A DNA stretch of 45,287 nucleotides. It comes from Paenibacillus sp. (GTDB lineage: Bacteria > Bacillota > Bacilli > Paenibacillales > Paenibacillaceae). A model generated the notes under the pieces. That model worked only from the letters and a program-made list of their open reading frames with translations. It had not been told where the DNA came from and made no database searches. The position numbers and the translations under genes are program-made. The stretch's first letter is position 1; each line of letters begins with the position of its first letter. Where the stretch lies: the NCBI GenBank assembly GCA_031254035.1, contig JAIRVF010000074.1:1-45287 (forward strand). The letters run 5' to 3'. Positions 44,166-45,287 of the stretch are shown piece by piece.

Positions 44166-44238
44166 TGCACGTTGCCCGAACGGTAAGACATCTCTACCCA
44201 CGCCTTTTCAACCTTTAATATTTAATTTTAAAGTCCCT

Positions 44239-44820
44239 TTGGAAGAAGGTTTCTCTAAAATAGTTGGTAATTTGATCAAAGTTTACGGTGTTCCTGTATT
44301 GGACTTGCCTTTAACGGTTGCGAGTGGTGACATTGGAATTATTGCTCATAATATTCAGCTGCCTAATGACCCAGAGTCTCCGTTGGGTATGAACTTGGGG
44401 AAAAAAGATTTGCGAGAACAGTTATTCCTGGCTAAGGAAAAAATTAAAGAGATTAGTGAAATGTATAGTCTAAAAAAGGCTAACTATAAGGCTACGATAA
44501 GGGACCTATCAGCTAAGTTGGCAAGATATTCTTATCGTGTTGATGGGCAAATAGATCAGTATTTTATGATCTCTGTAGATGAGCTCGAGCCCCTTGAAAT
44601 TTTTACGGAGCCGAGTCCTATTAAGGTGGAATTAGCGATGGAGTATTATCATTCACATGGGGAACTAGAGGAAATAAATGTGAAAATTTTGGATGATAAA
44701 TGGTTTATCGTTGATGGCTACGCTAAATTTATAGCTGCTAAAAAACTTGGACTTAAAAAGGTGAAAGTTAGGAACACAATCTTATTAGGAACTGCAGAAG
44801 AGATACAAACACCGATGTAG
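44239..44820 (+). CDS. Protein with a ParB/sulfiredoxin-like C-terminal domain
   Basis: 193 residues from a TTG at 44239, which lacks a good ribosome binding site. The frame is open from about 44062, so the true start is unclear or the 5' end is lost. Residues about 60-105 are a coiled coil (LREQLFLAKEKIKEISEMYSL). Residues about 110-190 look like a ParB-type domain: ISVDELEPLEIFTEPSP, then EINVKILDDKWFIVDGYAKFIAAKKLGLKKVKVRN. ParB-like proteins bind DNA or nucleotides, often on plasmids, phages and islands. The context of palindromes and DnaA-like sites is in keeping, but no ParA partner is visible. Confidence 0.6.
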   Translation: MEEGFSKIVGNLIKVYGVPVLDLPLTVASGDIGIIAHNIQLPNDPESPLGMNLGKKDLREQLFLAKEKIKEISEMYSLKKANYKATIRDLSAKLARYSYRVDGQIDQYFMISVDELEPLEIFTEPSPIKVELAMEYYHSHGELEEINVKILDDKWFIVDGYAKFIAAKKLGLKKVKVRNTILLGTAEEIQTPM

Positions 44821-45171
44821 TAGGAATCCGGAGAAATCCGGAGAAAACAAGAGATTTTGTTTTTAGAAAACAATTGATTGTTCCACGGCAGGCTAATTGG
44901 CTGCTAGGGCCGAAAATGGCCAGATTTGGGGATCGGGCGGCTAGACATGTTCACCAAATTAGGGTTTTTGGACATATGTCTCGGGACATATAGGGGGCCC
45001 GCCAACCAAATGACATAAAACCCACGCCTCTTCGCTGTCCCTTCTTGTAATGAAGAAATATAGCCAGGTAGGATTAAGATTTCATTTGATTATTATTTGA
45101 ATCAATTTCATAAAGCACCGATCTAAAAAAGTGTAGACTGTCCTAGTTCAAACTCGAGCGATTTTTTTGAA
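44821..45171. other. Gap between the ParB-like gene and the transposase
   Basis: About 350 bp. It has the direct repeat AATCCGGAGA (twice at 44824-44844) and GGACATAT repeated around 44968-44990. The last 70 bases probably hold the end of the insertion sequence. No gene was seen. Confidence 0.4.
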
Positions 45172-45287
45172 TTATGCGACTTGAATTTTAAGCTGTTTGT
45201 TTAGGCGATCAGCGGCCAGTTTCATACTGTTGTACACCAAAGTTACGAAGTTAAAATGTAGCTTCGCTTTCGTTCCAGAACGATGTC
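45172..45287 (-). mobile_element. C-terminal end of a transposase (partial IS)
   Basis: The minus-strand frame reads HRSGTKAKLHFNFVTLVYN, then SMKLAADRLNKQLKIQVA and a stop. This ending fits DDE transposases of the IS4/IS1182 sort. The rest is outside the window. An insertion sequence here supports the view that this end of the window is unstable. Confidence 0.6.

Noticed and set aside
43887..44201. 104-codon minus-strand frame
   Set aside because: It overlaps the GC-rich hairpin cluster, is rich in Arg and Phe like chance frames, and has no ribosome binding site or known domain.

Overview
The window looks like a chromosomal segment of an endospore-forming Firmicute, most likely Paenibacillus. 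The reasons are the gene order ylxM-ffh-rpsP-khpA, rimM-trmD and fapR-plsX-fabH-fabD-fabG-acpP-fabF-rnc-smc-ftsY, the sporulation genes ylbJ and a YjcZ-type peptide, a FapR operator, strong AGGAGG ribosome binding sites, GTG/TTG starts and sigma-A promoters. No rRNA, tRNA or CRISPR array was seen. Start codons were often moved downstream of the longest possible ORF, because the ribosome binding site points to an internal ATG/GTG/TTG.

Layout. 1-2.5 kb: the end of a YitT-like gene, an ArsR-type regulator, a small hypothetical gene and a GNAT acetyltransferase. 2.5-8.1 kb (minus strand): an M20 dipeptidase, trmD, rimM, then after a 530-bp gap khpA, rpsP, ffh and ylxM, with a near-consensus promoter before ylxM. 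8.2-22.1 kb: a hemolysin III family protein, then the cell-division, SRP and fatty-acid cluster (ftsY, smc, rnc, fabF, acpP, fabG, fabD, fabH, plsX, fapR), then rpmF and the DUF177 gene with their own promoter. 22.4-27.1 kb: tmcAL, sepM/ylbL, ylbJ, coaD and rsmD, with two convergent pairs whose stop codons overlap. 27.5-45.3 kb is accessory: an M23 peptidase, a two-component system with a frameshifted kinase, a duplicated and decaying hydrolase/GDSL segment, an FAD oxidoreductase, small membrane proteins and lipoproteins, a YjcZ peptide, a GH25 lysozyme, a TPR protein and an SGNH esterase. It ends in a disordered region with a truncated gene, a long GC-rich candidate structured RNA (best guess a group II intron remnant), DnaA-box-like sites, paired palindromes, a ParB-like protein and a transposase end.

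Two repeat families cross the window. Family 1 is a 185-227 bp element with about 19-bp inverted ends flanked by TA; there are three complete copies (120, 9288, 27355) and a 36-bp fragment abutting the fabD stop codon. Family 2 is a roughly 60-bp unit of consecutive hairpins, seen twice (5325, 37066). The most unusual stretch is 42.0-44.2 kb, where non-coding structure outweighs coding sequence.

The core genes work together as one growth block: membrane lipid synthesis under FapR control, SRP targeting (Ffh, YlxM, FtsY), chromosome condensation (Smc), RNA processing (Rnc, RimM, TrmD, RsmD, TmcAL) and CoA supply (CoaD). All identifications rest on reading the sequence and remembered family features; no database search was run.
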